Both the position numbers and the translations under genes were made by a program. Below the pieces are notes generated by a model that was not told where the DNA came from, searched no databases, and was given only the letters and a program-made list of their open reading frames with translations. A stretch of 64,000 nt of DNA from Leptospira broomii serovar Hurstbridge str. 5399 (lineage in GTDB: Bacteria > Spirochaetota > Leptospiria > Leptospirales > Leptospiraceae). The stretch's first letter is position 1; the number at the start of each line of letters is the position of its first letter. Where the stretch lies: contig NZ_AHMO02000004.1 in assembly GCF_000243715.2 (NCBI RefSeq), positions 64,501 to 128,500 of the forward strand, in the 5' to 3' direction. Of the stretch, positions 52,593 through 63,097 are shown in pieces.

Positions 52593-53854
52593 TCAGTACT
52601 CGTGTATGACTTTAGTCGATTAACATTTAGATATAAATGAACTTTGAAGTATCTACCTTCGGGGAACTCCTTGCGAATCGGATGATCCGGTTCAGGAGAT
52701 AGTCGAACTAAATTCCTATAATTCCATCCTTGAGACGCTATAGTTTCTCGGCCAATCTTTTCAAATTCCTGTTCCGGAATCCTTCCCGAACAGGAGAGAA
52801 GCACAAGATCTCCGCCCGGCTCCAGATGTTCTAAGGATTTTGCAATGAATGCTCGATATGCTTTCCTTGCGGAAGGTATGGAGGCCTGAGTCGGTGCGAG
52901 ATTCGGCGGATCCAAAACTATGAGTTCAAATTTCCGGTGTTCTAGAAAATCCCAGGCTTTAAAAAGATCGGCTCTAATGAGCTCATGAATACCGATTGAT
53001 ACCTTGACATTCTTGTGTTCGAAAGCATTTCCAGGTGCAACCTCGGTCAGTTGCGATGCAAATTCCAACAGGGATTCTCTCGAGCCGTCGATAGAAACGA
53101 TTGATTGAGCGCCGGCAGCCTGCATACAGAGCGAGGTTAAACCGGTATGACAAAACAGATGTAGGCAGTTTCTGTCTTGAGCCAACTCTTTCCTTTCCAA
53201 CAAAGTCATCCTCAAATTCCGAACATCCAAGAATAGACCGCCTTTCTGGCCGGGGATCTTAGCCTTAAATTCAAGGTTCTTCATGAAGATTTTCTCTTCG
53301 AACGGAAGGTCGGAGCTTCCTCGTAGAAAACGGGGGACAGACGACGGTGCATCTCCGGTCCTATGGGGCGAAATCAAAAGTATCCTTGCGGGCTTGGGCT
53401 CGTCGACAATATCCGACGCGGAATACAATAAGCGCATTACTAATCTTGCAAGCCGGTATAAACTTTTGGAATAAACCTGCACCACCCAAGTATTCGCATA
53501 TTTATCCACGGTGATTCCGGGAATCTCATCGTTTTCTCCGTGTAAAATTCTATACGCGTCCGTAACGGATCGTAGTTGTTTTCGTTTTTCTAATGCACTT
53601 AATAGAATTTTGCGAAGTGTTTCGAGAGAGAATTCTTTTCCTCTCTGTAAAATCCGTATTCCTATAGGTCCTGAAGCGGAGTATATACCGAATCCTAAGA
53701 CTTCGTTTGTTCCGGATACTAATCGTAACCAATCCCCGTCTTTGAATATGGAGGCTGCGGAAGAAATATTTCCCGTTAATATCCATGGATGTCCTGAACG
53801 TAAAATCGCTTCGGAAGATTTATTGAGCTGATAACGACGCACTTGATGAAACAA
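52589..53854 (-). CDS. Class I SAM-dependent methyltransferase with PUA domain, RlmI-like
   Basis: The 421-residue product starts with a PUA-like domain (AILRSGHPWILTGNI, GDWLRLVSGTNEVLGFGIY), continues with an RlmI-type linker (ILHGENDEIPGITVDKY), and ends with the SAM domain (HLFCHTGLTSLCMQAAGAQS, LDPPNLAP, LLSCSGRIPEQEF). This is the RlmI/YccW layout that methylates rRNA cytosines. First gene of the overlapping four-gene unit; the exact nucleotide target is not inferable. Confidence 0.86.
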   Translation of the reverse strand: MFHQVRRYQLNKSSEAILRSGHPWILTGNISSAASIFKDGDWLRLVSGTNEVLGFGIYSASGPIGIRILQRGKEFSLETLRKILLSALEKRKQLRSVTDAYRILHGENDEIPGITVDKYANTWVVQVYSKSLYRLARLVMRLLYSASDIVDEPKPARILLISPHRTGDAPSSVPRFLRGSSDLPFEEKIFMKNLEFKAKIPGQKGGLFLDVRNLRMTLLERKELAQDRNCLHLFCHTGLTSLCMQAAGAQSIVSIDGSRESLLEFASQLTEVAPGNAFEHKNVKVSIGIHELIRADLFKAWDFLEHRKFELIVLDPPNLAPTQASIPSARKAYRAFIAKSLEHLEPGGDLVLLSCSGRIPEQEFEKIGRETIASQGWNYRNLVRLSPEPDHPIRKEFPEGRYFKVHLYLNVNRLKSYTSTE

Positions 53855-53899
53855 TGTTAAGGGAAGTTTTTAATCGAAGATATTTATCTGAGAATAGGC

Positions 53900-53936
53900 A
53901 AAAAAAGAATCCCCCCGTGAACGACGGAGGGATTCT
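53900..53936 (-). terminator. Rho-independent terminator downstream of gltA
   Basis: AGAATCCC and GGGATTCT (53906-53913 and 53929-53936) pair, with an inner CCGT/ACGG extension; on the minus strand the stem is followed by T residues (53905-53900). It lies 36 bp after the gltA stop and also before the next minus-strand gene. Confidence 0.85.
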
Positions 53937-53971
53937 TCGGATCGACTTTGTCGATTGAGGCTCCGAACAAA

Positions 53972-55261
<1,290 letters not shown>

Positions 55262-55458
55262 TTTTTTCTCCTGGGTAATGTATCTATTAAGTACGGCAGT
55301 CGAATGCAACGGATCCGACGAAATGCGAAAGCAAATCCTCGGTATAGAACCCGGCATGTCGACTTTAAGACTTTTTCGGATTCGGAACTTTCCGTAAATA
55401 CTATCCTATGAATCGGAAATTCTAGACAATCCAAAAAAAGGGAAAGATAAACTTCGGT

Positions 55459-57714
55459 TTAGCGGTTCTTGTACTGCCTTAGAGTCTGATAATTGTAATA
55501 GTTGGACGTTACGATTCTGCAATAATCACGCGGCTCTTTGATCGGAAGTTCTTCCAGAAAATGATTAAAGTCTCCTCGATAGTGATTCCGTTTCCATTTT
55601 CTCAAATTACCCGGGCCGCCGTTATAAGCTATGGAAGCCCACTTTAAGTCGTTTTCGTTACTGGATAAAAGATATTTCAGGAATCTCGCGCCCATCTGTA
55701 CGGAAATTTCCGGATCAAAGAGCGAATATGGGCCTAATCCTAAACCTTGCGCCAATCCTTTTCCAGTCGCACCCATAATTTGCATCAGTCCGCGAGCGTT
55801 GGAGACCGAGACGGCATTTTCCTTAAAAAAGGATTCCTGTCTCATAACAGCATACACTATGTCTTCGTCGATGCCGAAGGATTGGGAATATTTCGTCACT
55901 AAATCCCGATGAGGGCGGGGGTAAATTCTGGAAGCGAGTTTGGAGGGGAGGAGAATTACGTCGTCCGGAATCCGTTGCTTTTTCATTAAATTACGAATAT
56001 GGAAAACCGTTAAATATTGATTTCCGGTGGCTTCCCCTAAAGCGGCTAAAATTTCATCTCTTTCATCTTCTCCGATTCCGTTTTGGGATTTGTACTTATC
56101 GACTAGGGAGGTAGCGTAGACCATCTCACCGATCTCCAAATATTCCCGGGCATTTTGTAGAAGATGATTGCCTCGGATTCTACTGTGAGCCGAGTCTATT
56201 CGCGCATCTAGTTGAAATGCTTCCGGGAAATAAGCGAATTCCAAATCCCGTCCCACGATTTTACCTGCGAATTTAGGATCTCCTGCAGTGAGCGAAAGAT
56301 ATTCGAACAAGCTCTCCTTATTTCGTAACGGACTTTCCGGTTGCGAAATTTGCGAAATCTCGCCGGAAAATTCTTCTCTTATCACCCTCGTATAATAGGA
56401 ACCGGGAATGGAACGATAATACGATTTTAACCAATCTCTAAGTTCATCCGATTTGCCCTTGTTCTTAAGATTTCGAAGATACCAATAGACTAGTCTCCCT
56501 TTTACGGGAAGATTCGGAATTCTTCGTAACGCTTCCTTCCAATAAGCATCCTCTAAAAAATGAGCTTGGTCTCCGGTGATTAGATCGATTAGTTCGTCTT
56601 GACGAGTTAAGTTATAAGGATTGCGTTCCAAAGAAGCAAGAAGGCGTGAAAAATATTTATCCCGATTTCCTAATTTCTTATAAGCTCTAGCATACGCATA
56701 TTCGACCTCATCGGTGGAAGAGAGAGAGAGGTCTTCCAAGATTTTTAGAGCCTGAGCGCCTAGACTTTGATTGGAGAGTTCCCGGGACATTGCCGCGGTA
56801 AAGTCGGAATTGGAGTTAGCGAATCCTTTGTATCTGGAAAGGAAGGAAGGAATGCGTTCCGGTTGATACAGGACTAGGGTTCTCGCAGCGGCTTTAAAAC
56901 TTTCCGGCTTTTCGAACTGGACGGAACCGAAATTGGAATGAGAGGAAAGATACGATTTTCGATCGCCCGCAGAAAGGAAAGGTAGAAAATGAACTCCTTT
57001 TTCCGGGGAAAGAGATCGGTAGAATGATTCCCCTTTCCAGGTTTTTAAATCCGTGAAGATATCCTTTTTCGTGTAGGCGGGGGTATTCGCGTCTTCCATC
57101 AATCCGTACAGAATCGCTTCCCCTTTTTGGAACTCACCGAATTTATACAGTGCTTTTCCGTAGCGATAGTTTGCCATCGTTCCGAAATATTCCCGTCGGT
57201 CTTTCTCGGCAAAAGACTCCGCGTATTCTTTAGCCTCTTTAAATTGATTGGTTTCGTAGAGAATTTTTAAAATTTCGGAGACTGAGTTCCTGTAGATCGG
57301 ATCGTATTGCTGAGGAAATTTTTTGAGATAGGTTATTAATTCTCCCGAGGAAAGGGCTTTTCGTTTTGCCATTTCCTCATACAATTTCCAATATGCGACC
57401 TTTGTTATTGCGCTTGTAGAAGGTAGAGGATTGCCGGTCACTTCTAAAAGATCGTCTCGACCGACCCCCGCGACCATTTTGCCTTTTAGTAAGGAAACTA
57501 AATATCGATATCTTGAGTTTCCGTCGCCGTCTGGATGGGTTTCATGAAAACGGACCATCGCATAAACTTCGGATTCGGTGGTCGGGTGACGCTCTCGGAA
57601 GATGCGTCTGATTTTTTCCAAACTATAGGACTTGGTCAGGTATTTTACGTCGTCGTTCCCCAAAAGACTGCCGACAACTAGAAATAGTAGAGTTACGAGA
57701 ACCGTCTTTTTCAT
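55459..57714 (-). CDS. Soluble-type lytic murein transglycosylase
   Basis: The 751-residue product has a signal peptide (MKKTVLVTLLFLVVGSLLG), a long helical superhelix typical of Slt70-like U domains (residues about 40-590), and a C-terminal SLT domain: EDIVYAVMRQESFF with catalytic Glu627, NARGLMQIMGATG, and SIAYNGGPGNLRKW. It cleaves peptidoglycan strands to anhydro-muramyl ends. I use the ATG at 57714; a GTG at 57726 in the same frame is possible. Divergent from the next gene. Confidence 0.9.
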   Translation of the reverse strand: MKKTVLVTLLFLVVGSLLGNDDVKYLTKSYSLEKIRRIFRERHPTTESEVYAMVRFHETHPDGDGNSRYRYLVSLLKGKMVAGVGRDDLLEVTGNPLPSTSAITKVAYWKLYEEMAKRKALSSGELITYLKKFPQQYDPIYRNSVSEILKILYETNQFKEAKEYAESFAEKDRREYFGTMANYRYGKALYKFGEFQKGEAILYGLMEDANTPAYTKKDIFTDLKTWKGESFYRSLSPEKGVHFLPFLSAGDRKSYLSSHSNFGSVQFEKPESFKAAARTLVLYQPERIPSFLSRYKGFANSNSDFTAAMSRELSNQSLGAQALKILEDLSLSSTDEVEYAYARAYKKLGNRDKYFSRLLASLERNPYNLTRQDELIDLITGDQAHFLEDAYWKEALRRIPNLPVKGRLVYWYLRNLKNKGKSDELRDWLKSYYRSIPGSYYTRVIREEFSGEISQISQPESPLRNKESLFEYLSLTAGDPKFAGKIVGRDLEFAYFPEAFQLDARIDSAHSRIRGNHLLQNAREYLEIGEMVYATSLVDKYKSQNGIGEDERDEILAALGEATGNQYLTVFHIRNLMKKQRIPDDVILLPSKLASRIYPRPHRDLVTKYSQSFGIDEDIVYAVMRQESFFKENAVSVSNARGLMQIMGATGKGLAQGLGLGPYSLFDPEISVQMGARFLKYLLSSNENDLKWASIAYNGGPGNLRKWKRNHYRGDFNHFLEELPIKEPRDYCRIVTSNYYNYQTLRQYKNR

Positions 57715-57772
57715 GCGATTCTTCACTCTTTCTCTCGTTTACAAAGGTTCAACTCCAAAAAGGTAGTCAGGC

Positions 57773-59086
57773 ATGCAGGTTTTAAGTTCCCAAACAGAAT
57801 GGCCCGAGATCACCCTGAGTCGCCCTGAAACGGAAAATTCGGAGGCGTCTGTCGGCGCCAAGATTGCACCCGAGGTTTCCGCTCCGTCGGAAGTTTATCG
57901 CTTAAAAACGAAGATTCTGGAAAACTACAACGGAAGTATTCTTACTCACTTGAAACCGTTGGATTGTTTTCGTTCCGACTTATTCGGTTCTTTCAAATTC
58001 CTTTCTCCCCGAACGGATTGGATTCGGGAAGACGGAATTACGGAAAGAGAGGAGAGGCTCTTACGTTTGTTTTTCGAAGAACTTCTAGAGGAACTCGAAG
58101 GGCATGTCGTTTGGGATAGCGAACTCTTCTCGCTTTGTTCCGCATTCTTGCTTTGCGAAGAACGCCTGGACGAGTATAAGAAATTATTGAATTCTTTTCC
58201 CGAGGATCTTCCAGAAGCGAAGGAAGGCAGAATACTGCTATTTTTTCTGGGATTTTTGGATTCTCTACCGGAAAAGACTCCGATTCCGACCGATTTTGGC
58301 CTACGGGAAAAATTGGTGCTTTCCCATAAAAAAGGGGATTTGGACGAAGCGCAAAAATTTCTATTGTACGATCTTACCGTCTCGGGAAAAGAGCCGTCGC
58401 TGGTCGGATTAGCATATCATTATTTTCGATTCAATCAGATCGGCTTACGTACGGTAAAGGTTTTGGATGCGATCGTCGTGCGTCGTTGGAACGAGTTGAA
58501 CGACGAGGAAAAAGACCTTTTTCTTAGGGACTATGAAACGAGGCATTCGATTTGGGATCGTTTTTTTCTTTTGAAGAAATTCAAATCGACGGATGAACAA
58601 AAATCATGGATTCGGCTGGAGAAACAAAAGAACGGTAGGGAAGAACTCTCCGACACTCTGAGGGAATCGATTATAGGCTCCGGAGACGAAAGTCTTTTCG
58701 AACGGTACGAAATTTTGAGGGAAAAGCAACTTGTACATACCCTTAGACCTTTCGAACTTTTGGTTCTTTGGAATTCCACTGCAGCGTCTCGCCTAGACTC
58801 GGATTTGGTTGATATAGAACGAGCTTATCCGGATTCGTATTTGATTCATCGTGCCATAGCCGTAAAAGAATTCAAAGAAAGAAAATTCGACGCATTCCGC
58901 GAACGATCGACCCGCACCGGACGCTTCCAATATTCTCCGGAAATGATTTATCTGAAAGCGATTGCGCTTTTGGAAACCGGCGAGGGAGAAGAGGGAATAA
59001 AGCTGTTGGAATCTCTGGTATATAAATTTCCGGATTCGGACTTTTTGCGGCTTGTCTTGGAACGATACAAGAAGAGATCCGATTAA
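57773..59086 (+). CDS. Hypothetical protein with helical repeats
   Basis: The 437-residue product is not recognised. After a Ser/Glu/Pro-rich N-terminus of about 45 residues it is almost entirely helical and acidic, with TPR-like units near the C-terminus (MIYLKAIALLETGEGEEGIK). No signal peptide or membrane segment. It is the first gene of a plus-strand run that includes a coiled-coil protein and a bactofilin, so a link to cell shape is possible but unproven. Confidence 0.68.
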   Translation: MQVLSSQTEWPEITLSRPETENSEASVGAKIAPEVSAPSEVYRLKTKILENYNGSILTHLKPLDCFRSDLFGSFKFLSPRTDWIREDGITEREERLLRLFFEELLEELEGHVVWDSELFSLCSAFLLCEERLDEYKKLLNSFPEDLPEAKEGRILLFFLGFLDSLPEKTPIPTDFGLREKLVLSHKKGDLDEAQKFLLYDLTVSGKEPSLVGLAYHYFRFNQIGLRTVKVLDAIVVRRWNELNDEEKDLFLRDYETRHSIWDRFFLLKKFKSTDEQKSWIRLEKQKNGREELSDTLRESIIGSGDESLFERYEILREKQLVHTLRPFELLVLWNSTAASRLDSDLVDIERAYPDSYLIHRAIAVKEFKERKFDAFRERSTRTGRFQYSPEMIYLKAIALLETGEGEEGIKLLESLVYKFPDSDFLRLVLERYKKRSD

Positions 59087-59140
59087 GTGCGTAAACTTCT
59101 TGCTTTCGGAATCGAAATCGGCTAAAATAAAATTTCCACT

Positions 59141-59914
59141 ATGGCGGCAATAACGCAAGAGCAGATTCTAGAGTTGCAACGTCATCAAAAGATGATCAAT
59201 CAACTGGAAAAGATTCTAAAACTTTCCAAAAACGACGAGCAGAGATATCGGGTCAGCAGGGATCTAGATAAGTACCGAAATCGTATGCGGGAAATTTCTC
59301 CGGAAGGAATTCCCGATAATTTGGAAACGGCCGCAGAGCAAATCAGACTCTTCCGAGAAAATCCGGACGCAGCCGGTCGAATTTTGGCTAAATATCCGGT
59401 CATGAAAATCTCTCCCAATTCGAACGACTCCGAAGTCAATCAGATCGGTACTTGGATTAACGTTCTGGATCGGGAATATCTGCCTATCCTGAACGAAATG
59501 CATATTCGCTTCGACTTTTCTCATGGAAACGAAAAAGACGGAGTCGTTAAGCATATGGAAAACATCCGTCGAAATATCAAGGTTTTGACGGAAACCATCG
59601 AGGAATACCAAGCCGCCGAAAAACAGGAATTCAGGGAACAGCTCAGCCGAATGAAGAACAAACAAACTCGAATATTCATAGCGGAAGCTTTCGAGATGTT
59701 TCAAAAGTTCAACGAGTTTCTAAACAAAGTCCTGGACGGACTCAAGGCGGGCGGGGGAATTATCATGAACGTCGAGGATAAGATCACGTTTAACCCGCGC
59801 TTTGAAAAAGCCACCGAATTGGAAGGTCTCCCCATTCCGAAAGCGGTGGAAGAATTCCGCGACTTTACGGCGGAGGTGCTGGATCGAATCAATGTGCCCA
59901 ATTTGAAGCATTGA
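59141..59914 (+). CDS. Hypothetical coiled-coil protein
   Basis: The 257-residue product is not recognised. Coiled-coil potential is clear near residues 5-50 (LELQRHQKMINQLEKILKL) and 130-185 (HMENIRRNIKVLTETIEEY). The final 60 residues hold a short non-coiled domain (MNVEDKITFNPRFEKATEL). No signal peptide; probably cytoplasmic. It lies 54 bp after the TPR-like gene and 170 bp before the bactofilin gene. Confidence 0.7.
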   Translation: MAAITQEQILELQRHQKMINQLEKILKLSKNDEQRYRVSRDLDKYRNRMREISPEGIPDNLETAAEQIRLFRENPDAAGRILAKYPVMKISPNSNDSEVNQIGTWINVLDREYLPILNEMHIRFDFSHGNEKDGVVKHMENIRRNIKVLTETIEEYQAAEKQEFREQLSRMKNKQTRIFIAEAFEMFQKFNEFLNKVLDGLKAGGGIIMNVEDKITFNPRFEKATELEGLPIPKAVEEFRDFTAEVLDRINVPNLKH

Positions 59915-60083
59915 CTCGAAAGTTCCGCTCAAAGACTCAAATCGTGCGGTCGTGAAGTTTTTTCCGACAAGAAAAAACACCCTGCTTTCTCTAAAAATTC
60001 CTTTCCCGAAGCGGCAGGGGCTATACTTTGTGCATACATTCGGATTACATAACCCGATTCGAAATCTATAGGATTTAAAATTC

Positions 60084-60524
60084 ATGGCACTTGTTAAGAA
60101 CTCTTCAGAAGTCACCAATTCCACGATCGGCGAAAATTCCTACTTTAGCGGGAAATTCTTCATTAACGGATCCTTGAAGATCGATGGAAAGTTCGAAGGC
60201 AAGTCTCTTCAAGCGGAACAGTTGTATATCGGTGTTTCCGGTAAGGTAAAAACGAATATCACTGCTGCGAGCGTCATCGTAGAAGGTATCGTAATCGGGA
60301 ATATCACGGCTCGAAATCGGGTCATGCTTCTTCCTACAAGTTTAATTCTGGGAGATATTCGGACTCCGGAATTAATCATCCAAAACGGAGTGACCCTGGA
60401 GGGACGTTGTATGATCTCCAGCGATCTAAAGCATTCGAATAAAGAGAGAATCGAGTTGGAGTATTCTAAGGATTCTCTTAGCCTCGAAAAACTCTTCGGA
60501 AAACAAACCGGTAAGGAAGCCTAA
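60084..60524 (+). CDS. Bactofilin, polymer-forming cytoskeletal protein
   Basis: The 146-residue product has a bactofilin core: NSTIGENSYFSGKFFINGSL followed by repeated short beta strands (LKIDGKFEGK, LYIGVSGKVKTNI, IVEGIVIGNITA) that build a right-handed beta helix and polymerise without nucleotide. A 25-residue charged tail follows. In Leptospira biflexa a bactofilin affects helical pitch, so a cell-shape role is reasonable. The upstream 170 bp contains a TATACT at 60022 that may be a -10 box. pdxA begins 20 bp downstream. Confidence 0.93.
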   Translation: MALVKNSSEVTNSTIGENSYFSGKFFINGSLKIDGKFEGKSLQAEQLYIGVSGKVKTNITAASVIVEGIVIGNITARNRVMLLPTSLILGDIRTPELIIQNGVTLEGRCMISSDLKHSNKERIELEYSKDSLSLEKLFGKQTGKEA

Positions 60525-60544
60525 TCTTCCGATTCTAAAGGGCC

Positions 60545-61522
60545 TTGAACCGCATCCTTATCACTGAAGGAGATCCCTGCGGGATCGGGCCTGAGCTAAT
60601 AGAGCTCTCCTACTCGAAAGTAAAGTCCTTGTCCAAGGATGTTTCAATCCTTCTAATTCGATCTCAGAAAAAATCCCCCAAGAAAGGTTGGACGTCTGTG
60701 GAAGATCCGACGGCGATTTCTCGGCCCGGACTCTATACATGGAATACAGGGTCTTTGACTCCGGGGGAAGAGGCCCGTCTAACTGTAGGCAAGCCTTCGA
60801 TCGAATCCGGAAAGGCGGCGTATTCGTCTCTCCAGGCAGCCATCAAATTACAAAAACGCTTCGGTGGAAATTTGGTCACGCTGCCTTTGAGCAAGGAATG
60901 GGTTTTACGTTCGGGAGTAAAGGGTTTCCGAGGTCATACCGAGACGCTTGCAGATTCGTACGATCGAAAAACTTACATGTTGATGGCCGGGCGTGAGTTG
61001 AACGTACTAACCTTGACCACTCATGTTCCTTTAATAAAGGTTCCTTTCTACTTGAAAAAAATACATGTGCCGAGTTTAATCGCCGCCATCCGTTCCGCTC
61101 CTTTAGAAAAGGAGAAAGCGATCGCATTTTTAGGATTGAATCCTCATGCGGGAGAAGGTGGACAAATCGGGGGCGAGGAAAAATCCATTTTAGAGCCTAT
61201 GATTTCCTCTTTCAAGAAGTCGGGACTGAATGTGGTAGGACCGATCTCCGCCGATGCAGCGTTTGCCGAACATTATCGGAGTCGCTTTTCGTTGTTTCTT
61301 TCTTGTTATCATGATCAAGGACTGATACCGTTTAAAATGTGGGAAGGTAAATACGGGGTGAATATGACTCTGGGATTGGATTTTATACGAGTTTCTCCCG
61401 ACCACGGAACTGCCTTCGACATTGCCGGAAAAGGATTAGCCGATCCGGAAAGTTTGCTTCAATGTTTGGATTGGGCGTCCGGAAAATTACCCAAAATAAA
61501 TAAAATCCGGAGACAGAAATGA
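60545..61522 (+). CDS. pdxA: 4-hydroxythreonine-4-phosphate dehydrogenase
   Basis: PdxA oxidises 4-phosphohydroxy-threonine in the DXP-dependent pyridoxal phosphate pathway. The 325-residue product starts with TEGDPCGIGPELIE from a TTG codon (no ATG is available), and has the metal histidines in GFRGHTETLAD, GLNPHAGEGGQIG and CYHDQGLIPFKM, plus SPDHGTAFDIAGKG. Length is standard. The last bases overlap the next ATG (ATGA), implying coupling. Confidence 0.94.
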   Translation: MNRILITEGDPCGIGPELIELSYSKVKSLSKDVSILLIRSQKKSPKKGWTSVEDPTAISRPGLYTWNTGSLTPGEEARLTVGKPSIESGKAAYSSLQAAIKLQKRFGGNLVTLPLSKEWVLRSGVKGFRGHTETLADSYDRKTYMLMAGRELNVLTLTTHVPLIKVPFYLKKIHVPSLIAAIRSAPLEKEKAIAFLGLNPHAGEGGQIGGEEKSILEPMISSFKKSGLNVVGPISADAAFAEHYRSRFSLFLSCYHDQGLIPFKMWEGKYGVNMTLGLDFIRVSPDHGTAFDIAGKGLADPESLLQCLDWASGKLPKINKIRRQK

Positions 61523-61989
61523 TCTTTCTCGCTCAAACAGCTTCCGCGGGCCTCTTAGAGCAGATAGTGTTCCCGTTATTTTTACTTTGGTTTGTCGGGC
61601 TTACCTTAGTTTTAATTCGGAACGACATAGAAATAATCTGGAAGGTGGCGACTTTTTTCGTATTCGTATTTTATTTCTTTCAGTTCTTCCCGGAATTAAA
61701 AGAATCTTATGAACGTTTAACAAAATCGTACCCCACCGAAATTTTAAGCTGGCTTTACGGACTCCCTCGAGCTTTCTATTTTTTCCTACTTTTCTTTTGG
61801 CCGATTGCCGTATTTAGAATGTTTTATTCTGCATCGCCCTTTTTAGCTAACTCGACCGCAAAAATTTTATTCGGGTTCACCTTGGTTTATTGGATTCTTT
61901 TCCTAGGTTATCATCAGTTTTCCGGTCCGGTCGACGAATTTCTGAAATCAAAGTTCATAGATTGGATAACCATTACCCTTCCTAAGTAA
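61519..61989 (+). CDS. Small multi-pass membrane protein, unknown
   Basis: The 156-residue product has about four hydrophobic helices (QIVFPLFLLWFVGLTLVLI, WKVATFFVFVFYFFQFF, AFYFFLLFFWPIAVFRM, ILFGFTLVYWILFLGY). Its ATG overlaps the pdxA stop. No family recognised. It ends the plus-strand run; the 297 bp up to the convergent SDR gene contain only a small CTTTCC/GGAAAG hairpin near 62044. Confidence 0.68.
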   Translation: MIFLAQTASAGLLEQIVFPLFLLWFVGLTLVLIRNDIEIIWKVATFFVFVFYFFQFFPELKESYERLTKSYPTEILSWLYGLPRAFYFFLLFFWPIAVFRMFYSASPFLANSTAKILFGFTLVYWILFLGYHQFSGPVDEFLKSKFIDWITITLPK

Positions 61990-62286
61990 TTCTGAGCCTT
62001 CCTTCCACAACAAGCAAAACCAAGCGAGGATCGAAGCCCATCCTTTCCTTCGGAAAGTTCTTGGTTCCGAGGTTTTGCCGTTAGTTTCAGGAAACACAGA
62101 ATCATTTAGTCAGAGTCAATCTCGCTGTTTAAATTCTCCCAGCCTAAAGAAACTTACCGCCTTAAATTCTTCGATCGTTTTGGTAAATTTTGGGATTTGA
62201 AATTGCCTGGTCCTTTGGATGTCGGCTTACGAAGGCTCTCCAGATTCGATTTTTATTTTTCCAAATTTATATTTCCTGAAAATACC

Positions 62287-63090
62287 TTAAGTCACTTTAA
62301 TTCTCGATAAGATCCTTGCGAAGAAAGAGGGAAAATACTTATGCATCCAAATTGCGAATCCTTCCTTTGGTCCTGCGATTACCACCTCCAACTTTTCGTC
62401 ACGGATTGCGTTTAAAATTTTACGGGCACATTCGTCCGCTTTGATCGTGGCTTTAGTATGAAGATTCGGCGCGCCGTTTTTTTGACCGTCACCTTTTAGT
62501 GCATTCTGGGAAATCTGGGTTTGTATAAAACCCGGATAAACCAAAGTTATTCTAATTCCTTGTGAATGATTTTCAGCCCTGAGTGCTTCGAAAAATCCAG
62601 TTAATGCCGCTTTAGCTGCCGAGTATCCTGTTCGGTAAGGCACTCCTAATTTGCCAGCTACACTCGAAATGGAGGCTATCCACCCTTTTTTTCTATCTCG
62701 AAGAAATGGAAGAGAGGAAAGGGTAAGGGCTATGTTTCCATAAAAATTAACATTCATCAATGTTTCATACGTACTGAAATCAGTTTCGTGAGCGAGGGAA
62801 CGTTGACTAATCCCACCATTATTGATCAATACATCGATTTGACCGAATTTCCGGATTACTTTTTCTGGATATTGTGCCAAACTCTTGTAGTCATTTAAAT
62901 CCAAAGGAAGGACTAAGGAATTAGAATTATTCAGATGATTCTCCAATTGCACTCTTTCCAATTCCTCTTTCCTGCGCGCAGAGAGAACGATTTTAGCTCC
63001 GGTTCCTGATAATTCTTTTACTAAGGCCTCTCCGATCCCGGAAGAAGCTCCGGTAATCCAAACTACTTTATCTTTATAGAATTCATTCAT
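62287..63090 (-). CDS. SDR family oxidoreductase
   Basis: The 267-residue product is a classical short-chain dehydrogenase: WITGASSGIGEALVKEL for cofactor binding, DVLINNGGIS, active Ser in ASISSVAG, and catalytic YSAAK (in TGYSAAKAALTGF). VYPGFIQTQ follows as in family members acting on acyl or keto groups. NAD(P)-dependent oxidation or reduction is expected; the substrate is unknown. It lies 7 bp after the FAH-family gene and so probably shares its transcript. Confidence 0.92.
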   Translation of the reverse strand: MNEFYKDKVVWITGASSGIGEALVKELSGTGAKIVLSARRKEELERVQLENHLNNSNSLVLPLDLNDYKSLAQYPEKVIRKFGQIDVLINNGGISQRSLAHETDFSTYETLMNVNFYGNIALTLSSLPFLRDRKKGWIASISSVAGKLGVPYRTGYSAAKAALTGFFEALRAENHSQGIRITLVYPGFIQTQISQNALKGDGQKNGAPNLHTKATIKADECARKILNAIRDEKLEVVIAGPKEGFAIWMHKYFPSFFARILSRIKVT

Positions 63091-63097
63091 AAATTCC

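Noticed and set aside
60005..60027. TATACT as -10 box of a bactofilin promoter
   Set aside because: The matching -35 position reads TCCTTT-like sequence and is too poor to support a promoter call on its own.
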